A stretch of 64,000 nucleotides of DNA from Bradyrhizobium_A sp052115025 (GTDB lineage: Bacteria > Pseudomonadota > Alphaproteobacteria > Rhizobiales > Xanthobacteraceae), in NCBI RefSeq assembly GCF_052115025.1, contig NZ_JBFRFW010000019.1, forward strand, positions 62,001 to 126,000, given 5' to 3'. The translations under genes and the position numbers were made by a program. The notes below the pieces were generated by a model that saw nothing but the letters and a program-made list of their open reading frames with translations, was not told where the DNA came from and searched no databases. Position 1 is the first letter of the stretch; every line of letters begins with the position of its first letter. Shown in pieces: positions 18,340-27,140 of the stretch.

Positions 18340-18438
18340 ACGCGCTCCAATTATTTGTTTGACGCGTTTTCCTAACGCGAACCGGTGCCCACTCCCACGG
18401 GTCAAGCCCGTGGGCATGCTGCGCTCGAAAACGCTCTA
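18340..18438. repeat. intergenic palindromic repeat (Bradyrhizobium-type)
   Basis: The outer arms GACGCGTTTT (from 18361) and AAAACGC (18428-18434) face each other around CGCGAACCGGTGCCCACT. This is very like a repeat I recall as common between genes in Bradyrhizobium and Rhodopseudomonas. A separate perfect hairpin, CCCACGGG (18394-18401) / CCCGTGGG (18407-18414), sits inside it and looks inserted. It lies between two convergent genes and may also terminate transcription. Confidence 0.5.
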
Positions 18439-19206
18439 ACCGGACACCGAATAGCCGCCATCGACCGCGATCGCCGTGCCAGTGATGAAGTCCGAGGCGC
18501 GGGATGCCAGAAATACGGCGATGCCGGCGAGGTCTCCGGGTGCGCCCCAACGGCCAGCCGGCGTGCGGGCGAGCACGCGATCATGCAGGCCGTCGACCTG
18601 CTGTCGCGCGGCCTGGGTGAGCTCGGTGTCGATCCACCCCGGCAGCACGGCGTTGGCCTGGATGTTGTCGGGCGCCCAGGCGCAGGCCAGCGATTTGGTG
18701 AGCTGCACGATGCCGCCCTTGCTGGCGGCATAGGCCGGCGCGAACGACGCCCCGAAGATCGACAGCATCGATCCGATGTTGATGATCTTGCCGCCGCCGC
18801 CGGCTTTCATTACCGGATAGGCCGCCTGGGTGCAGAGCAGGGCGCTGGTCAGGTTGGTGTCGATCACCTGCTGCCAGTCTTCCACCGCCACGCTCTGCGG
18901 CGGCTTGCGGATGTTGATGCCGGCATTGTTGACGAGGATGTCAAGCCGGCCGAGGGCCGCTACCGCATCCTTCACCATCTGCGCGGTCTCGGTGCGGGAG
19001 GTGACGTCGGCGGTCAGCGCAATGGCGCGGCCGCCGTCGCGTGTCAGCGCAGCGGCGGCGTCCCGCGACTTTGCCGCATTGCGGCCGACGATGACGATCG
19101 CAGCCCCCGCCGCGGCAAGGCCGCGTGCCATGCCGAGGCCAATGCCGCCATTGCCGCCGGTCACGACAGCGACTTTTCCGGACAGGTCGAAGGGAGAGGC
19201 GGCCAT
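18436..19206 (-). CDS. short-chain dehydrogenase/reductase (KduD/FabG-like)
   Basis: A classical SDR of 256 residues that uses NAD(P)H. The cofactor loop is T-G-G-N-G-G-I-G (16-23), N-N-A-G is at 93-96, and the catalytic Ser146, Tyr159 and Lys163 (Y-A-A-S-K) are all present. The C-terminal end (I-T-G-T-A-I-A-V-D-G-G-Y-S-V-S-G) is typical. The closest families I can name are 2-deoxy-D-gluconate 3-dehydrogenase and FabG-like enzymes; the substrate cannot be decided from sequence. It is a single gene, followed on the same strand upstream by a small membrane protein. Confidence 0.88.
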   Translation of the reverse strand: MAASPFDLSGKVAVVTGGNGGIGLGMARGLAAAGAAIVIVGRNAAKSRDAAAALTRDGGRAIALTADVTSRTETAQMVKDAVAALGRLDILVNNAGINIRKPPQSVAVEDWQQVIDTNLTSALLCTQAAYPVMKAGGGGKIINIGSMLSIFGASFAPAYAASKGGIVQLTKSLACAWAPDNIQANAVLPGWIDTELTQAARQQVDGLHDRVLARTPAGRWGAPGDLAGIAVFLASRASDFITGTAIAVDGGYSVSG

Positions 19207-19297
19207 GGCAGGTGTCCTTGCGGTGAGATGCCGCCGGCGTGCAGTGATGACGTCGTGCGAGGCTCTGCGAGCCGGCGATCGGTGAGCGGGGCCACCG

Positions 19298-19495
19298 TTA
19301 GTGGCGGCGCGTCCAGCCTATCAGCACGAGGCCGGCGAGCACCAGCAGACCGCCATAGATGGCCCAGGGCGTCTGGCGGATCATGAAGCTCGATGCGGGA
19401 TAGGGAAAGACGCCGCTGCCCTGGCCGATCCAGATGGCGCCGACAAGCAGCGCAAGACAGCCGAGGACCATGGCAAGCGAGTGTCGTCGCGGCAT
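19298..19495 (-). CDS. small two-helix membrane protein
   Basis: This 65-residue protein has a basic start (M-P-R-R-H), two clear hydrophobic segments (about 7-24 and 42-60) and a basic end (W-T-R-R-H). The pattern suggests both ends in the cytoplasm. The coding frame shows normal codon use for this genome. It lies between parE and the SDR gene on the same strand. I do not recognise a family and no function can be given. Confidence 0.6.
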   Translation of the reverse strand: MPRRHSLAMVLGCLALLVGAIWIGQGSGVFPYPASSFMIRQTPWAIYGGLLVLAGLVLIGWTRRH

Positions 19496-19612
19496 GGCAA
19501 TGCCTTTCGTTGCGAGTTGGGCGAACGCGCATCCCGCCCGTAACCCCGCTGGACCTGCGAGCGGGATCGCCGCGATGATCCTGAACCGCCGCGCCTCGCG
19601 CGGCGGGATGAC

Positions 19613-21667
19613 CTACACGTCGAGCAGTTCTTCGCTGGCGAATTCGGCACGTTCCGAAATAAAGGTGAAGCGGGCCTCGGCCTTCGAGCCCATCAGCCGT
19701 TCAACGGAATCGGCGGTGCCTTCGCGATCGTCGGGCAGCAACACCACGCGCAGCAGCGTGCGGTTGGCCGGATCCATCGTGGTTTCCTTGAGCTGTGCCG
19801 GCATCATCTCGCCGAGGCCTTTGAATCGGCCGATCTCCACCTTGGCGTTGGCGTTGAATTCCTTCTTCAGGATCTCGTCCCGGTGGGCGTCGTCGCGGGC
19901 GTAGAACACCTTGCCGCTGTGGCTCAGCCGGTACAGCGGCGGCACCGCGAGGTAGAGGTGGCCTTCGTCGATCAGCCGCGGCATCTGCCGGTAGAAGAAG
20001 GTGATCAGCAGCGAGGCGATATGGGCGCCGTCGACGTCCGCGTCCGTCATGATGATGATGCGGCCGTAGCGCAGGTCTTCCTCGCGGTAATGCGCGCCGG
20101 TGCCGCAGCCGATTGCCTGCATGAGATCGGAGATCTGCTGGTTGGCGGCGAGCTTGTCCTTGCCGGCGGAGGCGACGTTGAGGATCTTGCCGCGCAGCGG
20201 CAGGATCGCCTGGGTCTTGCGGTCGCGTGCCTGCTTGGCGCTGCCGCCTGCCGAGTCACCCTCGACGATGAACAGTTCGGAGCCTTCGGCCGCGGTGTTG
20301 GTGCAGTCGGCGAGCTTGCCAGGCAGGCGCAGCTTGCGCACCGCGGTCTTGCGCGAGATTTCCTTCTCCTGGCGGCGGCGCAAGCGCTCGTCGGCGCGCT
20401 CGATCACGAACTCCAGCAGCTTGTTGGCCTGCACTGGGTTGCCCGACAGCCAGTGGTCGAACGGATCCTTGATGGATTGCTCGACGATCTTCTGTGCTTC
20501 GGCGGTGGCGAGGCGGTCCTTGGTCTGGCCCTGGAATTCGGGTTCGCGGACGAACACCGACAGCATGATGGCGGCGCCGACCATGACGTCCTCGGACGTG
20601 ATGGAGGCGGCGCGCTTGGCCTGGCCGACGCGCTCCGCATGGTCCTTCAGTCCGCGCAGCAGCGCGCTGCGCAGGCCGGATTCATGGGTGCCGCCGTCCG
20701 GCGTCGGAATGGTGTTGCAGTACGACGACAGGAAGCCGTCGGCATCAGCGGTCCACGCCACCGCCCATTCGCAGGCGCCGTGGGAGCCGTTGCGGCCGGA
20801 CTTGCCGGAGAAGATGTCTGGGTGCACCAGCGTATCGGCATGGATCGCCGCGGCGAGGTAATCCTTGAGGCCGCCGGGGAAGTGGAAGGTGGCCTCGGGT
20901 GGAACGTCGTCGATGCCCTTGAGCAGCTCCGGATCACAATTCCAGCGAATCTCGACGCCGCCGAACAGGTAGGCCTTCGACCGCGTCATCTTGAACAGGC
21001 GCTGCGGCTTGAAGGTCGCCTTGGCGCCGAAGATGTCGGTGTCAGGCTTGAAGCGGACGCGGGTGCCGCGCCGGTTATGAACCTTACCGAGCTCCTCGAG
21101 CTTGCCCTTGGGGTGCCCGCGCTCGAACGTCATGCGGTAGAGCTTCTGGTCGCGGGCGACCTCGACCTCCAGCAGCGACGACAGGGCGTTGACCACGGAG
21201 ACGCCGACGCCGTGCAGACCACCCGAGGTCTCATAGACCTTGGAGTCGAACTTGCCGCCGGCGTGCAGGGTGCAGAGGATGACCTCCAGCGCCGACTTCT
21301 TGGGGAACTTGGGATGGGGGTCGACCGGGATGCCACGGCCGTTGTCGGTGACCGTAAGGAAGCCGTCGGCGGTCAGCGCCACCTCGATGAAGGTGGCGTG
21401 GCCGGCCAGGGCCTCGTCCATCGAGTTGTCAATGACCTCGGCGAACAGGTGGTGCAGCGCCTTCTCGTCGGTGCCGCCGATATACATGCCCGGGCGGCGG
21501 CGAACCGGCTCGAGCCCCTCCAGCACCTCGATGTCTGCCGCGGTATAGCCGGCCTCGGCGCTGGCCGGCTTGGCGGCAACCTTCGCCGGCGCCGCGCGGG
21601 TCTTGGCGGCCCCTCCGAACAGGTCGTCAGATTTTCCGCTCTTGTTTGATTTCAATGGCTTATTCAT
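19613..21667 (-). CDS. parE: DNA topoisomerase IV subunit B
   Basis: ParE is the ATPase subunit of topoisomerase IV, which separates linked daughter chromosomes. The protein has 684 residues with a Lys-rich ~40-residue N-terminal extension. The GHKL ATPase motifs are E-V-I-D-N-S-M-D-E-A, T-D-N-G-R-G-I-P-V and G-L-H-G-V-G-V-S-V-V-N-A. The TOPRIM domain contains E-G-D-S-A-G-G-S-A-K and the metal site D-A-D-V-D-G-A-H-I. The length and the absence of a long insert favour ParE over GyrB. A 487-base gap lies upstream of its start. Confidence 0.95.
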   Translation of the reverse strand: MNKPLKSNKSGKSDDLFGGAAKTRAAPAKVAAKPASAEAGYTAADIEVLEGLEPVRRRPGMYIGGTDEKALHHLFAEVIDNSMDEALAGHATFIEVALTADGFLTVTDNGRGIPVDPHPKFPKKSALEVILCTLHAGGKFDSKVYETSGGLHGVGVSVVNALSSLLEVEVARDQKLYRMTFERGHPKGKLEELGKVHNRRGTRVRFKPDTDIFGAKATFKPQRLFKMTRSKAYLFGGVEIRWNCDPELLKGIDDVPPEATFHFPGGLKDYLAAAIHADTLVHPDIFSGKSGRNGSHGACEWAVAWTADADGFLSSYCNTIPTPDGGTHESGLRSALLRGLKDHAERVGQAKRAASITSEDVMVGAAIMLSVFVREPEFQGQTKDRLATAEAQKIVEQSIKDPFDHWLSGNPVQANKLLEFVIERADERLRRRQEKEISRKTAVRKLRLPGKLADCTNTAAEGSELFIVEGDSAGGSAKQARDRKTQAILPLRGKILNVASAGKDKLAANQQISDLMQAIGCGTGAHYREEDLRYGRIIIMTDADVDGAHIASLLITFFYRQMPRLIDEGHLYLAVPPLYRLSHSGKVFYARDDAHRDEILKKEFNANAKVEIGRFKGLGEMMPAQLKETTMDPANRTLLRVVLLPDDREGTADSVERLMGSKAEARFTFISERAEFASEELLDV

Positions 21668-22154
21668 ATGTCTTCAGATCGTGTGAGGCCCGCCGGGGGC
21701 GAATCGCTTGCGCTCAATATGCCATGGATGGGGTCAGCAATGTGGCGCCTCGGACGGTCTCGGAACTTGGGGAACCCCGGGGGGAAGCCGGGGCCCGGGC
21801 CAGCGCCGGGATCCGGACCTCGCCGTGGTGCCGTCGTCCAGTCCGGACGGACTCTCGATCGTGCGCGGATCAGGTCGAAACGGCCGTCACGATGACGGCA
21901 ATCATGTCGACAAGACGCGGAGCGGCACTTGTGCAAAGCATCGGTGCGGCCATGGTCGTGAACTCAGGGCTGGTCGGCAAGTCGGCTCGCGGGATCGCAA
22001 CCTGCGCCATCGATTGCCGGCAAAAGAAAAAGCAAGGCCCCTGGGCCGGGGATGCGACATCACGTCCCGAAGAGGCTGTGGGCCGTCCAAAACATTTGAT
22101 TTGGACATCGCAGGGCGTTTTGGTTGAACACCACTCTGGTGGCGCGTTGGGGGA
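21668..22154. other. 487-base region without a convincing gene
   Basis: Several overlapping frames are open here but none has a good start, ribosome site or recognisable protein. It holds small inverted repeats: AGTCCG-GA-CGGACT near 21838-21851 and GC-rich stems near 21775-21810. There is also a terminator-like hairpin on the minus strand (22036-22047). It presumably contains the divergent promoters of parE and the DedA-family gene; a small RNA cannot be excluded. Confidence 0.5.
22036..22047 (-). terminator. possible minus-strand terminator or attenuator ahead of parE
   Basis: GGCCC-CT-GGGCC, read on the minus strand, is followed by a T-rich stretch (TTGCTTTTTCTTTTG). It would end a minus-strand transcript about 370 bases before parE, either a leader or a small RNA. 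Confidence 0.3.
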
Positions 22155-22691
22155 ATGGGCATGGAAGACATGGTGCAGGCGGTGATCGGCTTCGTTCGCG
22201 ATCATCAGGCCTGGGCTGCGCCGATCGTTTTCGTGCTGGCGTTCGGCGAGTCGCTGGCATTCCTGTCGCTGCTCATTCCGGCCTGGGGCGCGCTGGTCGG
22301 CATCGGTGCGCTGATCGGCGCCAGCGGCATCAGCTTCTGGCCGGTCTGGGTCGGAGGCGCGCTGGGAGCGGCGTGCGGCGACTGGCTGTCCTACTGGTTC
22401 GGCTATACCTTCAAGGACCGCGTCGCGCAGATGTGGCCGCTGTCGCGTTATCCGGACTTGCTGCCACGAGGCGAAGCGTTCGTGCGGAATTGGGGCGTGC
22501 CCGGCATTTTCATCGGCCGCTTCTTCGGGCCGCTACGGGCATCGGTCCCGCTGGTCGCCGGCATTTTCGAGATGCCTTATGTGCGTTTCCAGCTCGCCAA
22601 TTTCAGCTCGGCGTTCGTCTGGGCGGCTACGCTGCTGATCTTCGGCGACATCATTTCCAGGGTGGCAGCCTGGCTCTGGGGCAGTGTCTGA
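22155..22691 (+). CDS. DedA-family membrane protein
   Basis: This 178-residue inner-membrane protein of the DedA/SNARE-associated (VTT domain) family has hydrophobic segments near 19-60, 65-80 and 140-175. It has the family motif G-R-F-F-G-P-L-R-A-S-V-P-L-V-A-G (about 117-132), which corresponds to the conserved re-entrant loop with key Arg and Pro. Members are linked to lipid-carrier (undecaprenyl phosphate) or phospholipid flipping and to membrane-potential maintenance. ATG 22155 and ATG 22161 are both possible starts. It is convergent with the MAPEG gene. Confidence 0.88.
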   Translation: MGMEDMVQAVIGFVRDHQAWAAPIVFVLAFGESLAFLSLLIPAWGALVGIGALIGASGISFWPVWVGGALGAACGDWLSYWFGYTFKDRVAQMWPLSRYPDLLPRGEAFVRNWGVPGIFIGRFFGPLRASVPLVAGIFEMPYVRFQLANFSSAFVWAATLLIFGDIISRVAAWLWGSV

Positions 22692-22753
22692 GCTGAGGGC
22701 TAAGCGGCCTCTGTTCACCAGGAGGCTCGTTACGCGGTCTGCGGCAGCAAAAA

Positions 22754-22779
22754 AAGGGGATGACGGGCGCCATCCCCTT
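22754..22779 (-). terminator. rho-independent terminator of the MAPEG gene
   Basis: The stem AAGGGGATG (22754-22762) / CATCCCCTT (22771-22779), read on the minus strand, is followed by a T-run (22755 downwards). It lies 23 bases after the MAPEG stop codon and is a textbook intrinsic terminator. Confidence 0.85.
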
Positions 22780-22801
22780 CGGACTTCCGGCCGATGGCGG
22801 C

Positions 22802-23200
22802 TCAGAGAATGTTGAAGATCGCCAGCGCCAGCACCGCCTGGGCGGCGAAGCCGACCACGAAAGCGAGGGTGCGGAACACCGGGACCCCGATCGCATACAC
22901 GATCACATGCGCGACGCGGCTCCAGAAATACACCGCGCTGGCCAGTACGGTCCATTTGCTGGAATAGTCGATCGCATTGAGGATCAGCACCAGCGGCGCG
23001 AAGATGACGAGGTTCTCGATCGCGTTGTCATGGGCGAACATCAGCCGGTTGGCCCACTCGGCCTGCGGCTTGTCGTTGCGCGACGGGTTGGCCATGGCGC
23101 CGGTGAGACCGCGAACCTGGCAGCGGTTGAGGATATAGGGGACCCACAGCAGACCCGTCAGGATCACCGTGAGGGTCAACCAGAACAGTTCGCGCGTCAT
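22802..23200 (-). CDS. MAPEG-family membrane protein
   Basis: This 132-residue protein has four hydrophobic segments (about 5-25, 60-78, 82-100 and 105-128) and the MAPEG pattern A-N-R-L-M-F-A-H-D-N-A-I-E-N near 50-63, followed by R-V-A-H near residue 95. Human MAPEG proteins are glutathione-dependent membrane enzymes; bacterial members of this short type (COG3686) are uncharacterised. It has its own strong terminator. The region on its 5' side (23201-23350) is intergenic. Confidence 0.85.
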   Translation of the reverse strand: MTRELFWLTLTVILTGLLWVPYILNRCQVRGLTGAMANPSRNDKPQAEWANRLMFAHDNAIENLVIFAPLVLILNAIDYSSKWTVLASAVYFWSRVAHVIVYAIGVPVFRTLAFVVGFAAQAVLALAIFNIL

Positions 23201-23350
23201 TGCATGCTCCCGGCCTTGATGCAGTGGATGGTGGACGGTTCGAAGGGCGTCGCCTTAACTCATAAAGCATTTTGCGGAAAAGTGGAATCGCCCGGCTTCG
23301 CCACGCCGTGGCGGCGGAATCCTGTTTGCCACAGGCGTGTGACGCAGGCG

Positions 23351-25153
23351 TTATGCCCTGACGAGAACATAGCTGCCGGGCGCATCCTCCAGCGCTGGCA
23401 GCGCCGCGCTGCCAGCCTCACGCGCCGGTACCTGCTCCGGATCATGCTGCTCGATCCACTGCCGCCAGTCGGGCCACCAGGATCCTTTGTGCTCCTGTGC
23501 ATCCTTCAGCCAGTCGGCCAGGGTGATGTCGTGGATGTTGTCGTTGGTCCAGTACTGATACTTGCCGAGATTCGGCGGATTGACCACGCCGGCGATATGC
23601 CCGGAGCCGCCGAGCACGTAGCGCACCGGGCCGCCGAAGAACTGCGAGCCATACAGCACCGATTCCGCCGGCGCGATATGGTCTTCCTTGGTGGCGAGAT
23701 TGTAGACCGGCAGCTTGACCTTGGAGAGATCGAGCAGGGTGTTGTCGAGCACCATGGTGCCGGCCGACAGGCGGTTCTCCAGGTAGCAGTTGCGCAGGTA
23801 ATAGGAGTGGTTTGCCGCCGGCATCCGCGTCGCGTCCGAATTCCAGTGCAGCAGGTCGAAAGCCGCAGGCTGCTGGCCCTTGAGATAATTGCTGACGACG
23901 TAGGACCAGATCAGATCGTTCGAGCGCAGCATGTTGAAGGCCATCGCCATCTTGCTGCCTTCGAGCACGCCGGCGCGCTGCATGTCGCGCTCCAGCGCCG
24001 AAATCTGATCCTCGTCGACGAACACCAGGAGGTCGCCGGCATGGGTGAAGTCGACCTGGGCCGCCAGGAAGGTTGCCGAGGTGACGCGCACGCGGCGCTT
24101 CTCGGCAAGCCAGGCCAGCGTGGTGGCGAGCAGGGTGCCGCCCACGCAATAGCCCATGGTGTGCACTTTCATCTCGCCGGTCGCCTTCTCGATGGCGTCC
24201 ATGGCGGCGAGGGGCCCTTCCTTCATGTAATCGTCGAAGGTTTTTTCGCCGAGCTGCTTGTCCGGATTGACCCAGGAAATGACAAAGACGGTCAGTCCCT
24301 GGTCGACGCACCACTTGATGAAGGACTTCTCGCGGTTGAGGTCGAGGATATAGAACTTGTTGATCCACGGCGGCACGATCAGCAGCGGCGTTCGCAGCAC
24401 GCTCTCGGTTGCGGGCTGATACTGGATCAGCTGCATCAGGTCGTTCTGGTAGATCACCTTGCCCGGCGTATTGGCGACCTGGTCGCCAAGTTTGAGGTGT
24501 GACGAATCGGTCTGGCGGATCCGCAGATTGCCGTGTCCGGCGACGACGTCTTCCGCCAGCATCTTCATGCCGCGCGCCAGGTTGTCACCGCTCGACGCCA
24601 GCGTTTCGCGCAGCACTTCCGGGTTGGTCAGCACGAAGTTCGATGGCGACAGTGCGTTGGTGATCTGCTGGACGTAAAATTCTGCCTTCTTGCGGGTGTG
24701 TGCGTCGAGCCCATCGGCATTGCGCACGACGTCGAACGCCCACTGGGTGGTCAGCAGGTAGAGCTGCATGACGAAGTCGAAGAAGTTGTTCGACTTCCAT
24801 TCCGAGTCCTGGAAGCGCTTGTCGCGCGGCGCAGGCGAGATCGCTGGCGCGGCGTTCTCGCCGACCAGGCGGCGCATCGAGGAGCCCCACAAGTCGAGAT
24901 AGGATTTGCCGAGCTTGAGCTGCAGCTCGGAGGCCCGCGTCTTGTCTGACAGCCAGTATTCCGCCACCGCGGTGAACGTCTTCACCAGCTCCTTGATCTC
25001 GGTCGGCGCCTCGTCCGGCGGCTGGCCATCGCGCGATTTCAGATAGGCTGCGAGCGCCTGGCCGCTGCTCTCCAGAGCTTTGGCGAGGTTGTGCGCGAAT
25101 GCCTCGGCGTCGAATTTCCCATTGGTCTTGGCGTGTTCGAGAACGTCGGTCAT
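23351..25153 (-). CDS. phaC: class I poly(3-hydroxyalkanoate) synthase
   Basis: PhaC polymerises hydroxyacyl-CoA into PHA granules. At 600 residues it is a single-subunit class I enzyme. The lipase-like box G-Y-C-V-G-G holds the catalytic Cys336. The partner Asp491 is in K-E-D-H-I-A-P, and His519 is in G-G-S-G-H-I-A-G. The conserved P-P-W-I-N-K-F-Y-I-L-D-L segment precedes the box. The N-terminal ~100 residues are variable, as usual. The gene stands alone here: no phaA, phaB, phaR or phasin lies next to it. The 263 bases upstream of its start contain no gene. Confidence 0.97.
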   Translation of the reverse strand: MTDVLEHAKTNGKFDAEAFAHNLAKALESSGQALAAYLKSRDGQPPDEAPTEIKELVKTFTAVAEYWLSDKTRASELQLKLGKSYLDLWGSSMRRLVGENAAPAISPAPRDKRFQDSEWKSNNFFDFVMQLYLLTTQWAFDVVRNADGLDAHTRKKAEFYVQQITNALSPSNFVLTNPEVLRETLASSGDNLARGMKMLAEDVVAGHGNLRIRQTDSSHLKLGDQVANTPGKVIYQNDLMQLIQYQPATESVLRTPLLIVPPWINKFYILDLNREKSFIKWCVDQGLTVFVISWVNPDKQLGEKTFDDYMKEGPLAAMDAIEKATGEMKVHTMGYCVGGTLLATTLAWLAEKRRVRVTSATFLAAQVDFTHAGDLLVFVDEDQISALERDMQRAGVLEGSKMAMAFNMLRSNDLIWSYVVSNYLKGQQPAAFDLLHWNSDATRMPAANHSYYLRNCYLENRLSAGTMVLDNTLLDLSKVKLPVYNLATKEDHIAPAESVLYGSQFFGGPVRYVLGGSGHIAGVVNPPNLGKYQYWTNDNIHDITLADWLKDAQEHKGSWWPDWRQWIEQHDPEQVPAREAGSAALPALEDAPGSYVLVRA

Positions 25154-25416
25154 CAGCGGGACACAGTTGAAAATGAGCGGTGGCAGAAGCGACGAGCGTT
25201 AGCAGTTATTCGCGGAATGATGACATGTTTCGCGGGCTATTCCAGAATTCCTTGTGCTGCACCGCGACAAATTCGTGCTTTCGTCATATTGGAGCCCCAC
25301 CGCAGCGGTCTATTCATGAAGTTATTAATGCTTTCGCGTGATAGATCGTTCGGCAGTGTGATGGTCAGGATGCAAAAATTTCAAGCAGCGGCACAACGTC
25401 GCGAGCGGGACGTGTC

Positions 25417-25713
25417 GTGATGATGTCCGGCAGTCGCTGGTCGGGACGGCGGGTCATGGCTTGCGTGGCCGCGCTGCTGTGCGTCGGTCTCGGTGCCTGC
25501 TCCGTGCCGCTTGCTGACCTGCCGGTCGTCGGAGTGCCTGCCGGGGCGCCGGCCCGGCCGACCGAGCCGGGGGCTTACCCGGCCGTTCATGATATGCCCG
25601 CCGCCCGCGTCGAGCCCGTCCTCGATCCGGCCGAACAGGTCAAGGTCGAGAACGACCTCAAGGCGGTGAAGGAGCGTCAGACCGGGGCCGCGAAAGCCGC
25701 CGAGCGGCAATAA
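25417..25713 (+). CDS. small lipoprotein
   Basis: This 98-residue protein has a basic start, a hydrophobic stretch (13-25) and a lipobox L-G-A-C with Cys28, so it should be lipid-anchored. The rest is Pro/Ala-rich, ending in a short helical stretch with charged residues (K-V-E-N-D-L-K-A-V-K-E-R). GTG 25417 is directly followed by ATG 25420 and ATG 25423; any may be the start. It is divergent from phaC. I do not recognise the family; similar short lipoproteins are frequent in Rhizobiales. Confidence 0.7.
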   Translation: MMMSGSRWSGRRVMACVAALLCVGLGACSVPLADLPVVGVPAGAPARPTEPGAYPAVHDMPAARVEPVLDPAEQVKVENDLKAVKERQTGAAKAAERQ

Positions 25714-25856
25714 CCGCAAGGCCGTGAGGCGACGGGCGCTGGCGTGAAAAGGCTGCCGGAAGTGGCGTCGGGCGGGAGGCTGCCCTGCCGAAAAAACCCT
25801 GAAAACAACTGGTGCTGCGGGTCGACCATGCTAAAAAGGGCCCGATTCAACCGCGA

Positions 25857-27116
25857 ATGAGCGATCCTGCCATTTGCGGGTTCCGGAGCCAAAATCCCAT
25901 GGAAGAGTTCTACCGTATTCGCCGTCTGCCGCCTTACGTCTTCGAACAGGTCAACCGGGCCAAGGCGGCCGCACGCAATGCGGGGGCCGACATCATCGAC
26001 ATGGGGATGGGGAACCCGGATCTGCCGACGCCGCCTCACGTCCTGGAAAAGCTCAAGGAGACCCTGGGCAAGCCGCGCACCGACCGTTACTCGGCCTCCC
26101 GGGGCATTCCCGGCCTGCGCAAGGCCCAGGCGGGCTATTACGAGCGCCGCTTCGGCGTGAAGCTTAATCCGGACACCCAGGTCGTCGCGACGCTGGGCTC
26201 GAAGGAGGGCTTCGCCAACGTGGCCCAGGCGATCACCGCGCCGGGCGATGTGGTGCTTGTCCCCAACCCAAGCTATCCGATTCACGCTTTCGGCTTTTTG
26301 ATGGCGGGCGGGGTGATCCGCTCGGTGCCGGCAGAGCCGACGCCGGAGCTGTTCCACGCGCTGGAGCGCGCCATCATCCACTCGATCCCCAAGCCGATCG
26401 CGATGATCGTCTGCTACCCGTCGAACCCGACGGCCTATGTGGCGACGCTCGACTTCTACAAGGACCTCGTCGCTTTCGCGAAGAAGCACGAGATCTTCAT
26501 TCTCTCCGATCTCGCCTATGCCGAGCTCTATTTTGACGGCAATCCGCCGCCGTCGGTGCTGCAGGTGCCCGGCGCGATCGACGTTACCGTCGAGTTCACC
26601 TCGATGTCGAAGACGTTTTCCATGGCCGGCTGGCGCATGGGTTTCGCCGTCGGCAACGAACGCATCATCGCGGCGCTGGCGCGTGTGAAGTCCTATCTCG
26701 ACTACGGCGCCTTCACGCCGGTGCAGGTCGCCGCGACTGCTGCGCTGAATGGTCCGCAGGACTGCATCAGCGAGATGCGCGAGATCTACCACAAGCGCCG
26801 CGATACCCTGGTCGAGGCCTTCGGCCGCGCCGGCTGGGACATTCCGCCGCCGAATGCATCGATGTTCGCCTGGGCGCCGCTGCCGGAGAAATTCCGCGAG
26901 CTCGGCAGCATGCAGTTCGCGACCCTGATGGTGGAGAAGTCCGGCGTTGTGGTCTCGCCGGGCGTCGCCTTTGGCGAGCATGGCGAAGGCTACGTCCGCA
27001 TCGCAATGGTGGAAAACGAGCAAAGGATCCGCCAGGCAGCGCGGAATCTGCGCCGTTTCCTTGAAAGCGGCATCGAAACGTTGCACAACGTGGTTCCTCT
27101 CGCCAATCGGCGATAG
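25857..27116 (+). CDS. class I/II aminotransferase (AlaC or LL-DAP aminotransferase-like)
   Basis: This PLP aminotransferase of the aspartate-aminotransferase fold has about 419 residues from ATG 25857; ATG 25899, where the conserved part begins (M-E-E-F-Y-R-I-R-R-L-P-P-Y), is an alternative. The PLP lysine is Lys252 in S-M-S-K-T-F-S-M-A-G-W-R-M-G-F; C-Y-P-S-N-P-T-A and S-D-L-A-Y-A-E-L-Y hold the cofactor ring contacts. Family members include AlaC (glutamate-pyruvate) and enzymes annotated as LL-diaminopimelate aminotransferase. Its neighbour hom, 24 bases downstream, suggests a role around aspartate-family or threonine/methionine metabolism. The exact substrate is undecided. Confidence 0.85.
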   Translation: MSDPAICGFRSQNPMEEFYRIRRLPPYVFEQVNRAKAAARNAGADIIDMGMGNPDLPTPPHVLEKLKETLGKPRTDRYSASRGIPGLRKAQAGYYERRFGVKLNPDTQVVATLGSKEGFANVAQAITAPGDVVLVPNPSYPIHAFGFLMAGGVIRSVPAEPTPELFHALERAIIHSIPKPIAMIVCYPSNPTAYVATLDFYKDLVAFAKKHEIFILSDLAYAELYFDGNPPPSVLQVPGAIDVTVEFTSMSKTFSMAGWRMGFAVGNERIIAALARVKSYLDYGAFTPVQVAATAALNGPQDCISEMREIYHKRRDTLVEAFGRAGWDIPPPNASMFAWAPLPEKFRELGSMQFATLMVEKSGVVVSPGVAFGEHGEGYVRIAMVENEQRIRQAARNLRRFLESGIETLHNVVPLANRR

Positions 27117-27140
27117 TTTTTCCGGCTGGTTTTGTCTCGT

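Noticed and set aside
19883..21649. 588-residue open frame on the plus strand
   Set aside because: It lies wholly antisense to parE; long antisense frames are expected in DNA of this GC content and it resembles no protein.
23250..23300. Short stretch resembling another Bradyrhizobium intergenic repeat (GCGGAAAAGTGG)
   Set aside because: Only about a dozen bases fit and no second arm was found.
22760..24502. 580-residue open frame on the plus strand
   Set aside because: It is antisense to phaC and the MAPEG gene and runs across an intergenic terminator; no family likeness.
25714..25856. Possible SAM riboswitch ahead of the aminotransferase-hom genes
   Set aside because: No conserved riboswitch core or pseudoknot pattern could be seen in the short leader.
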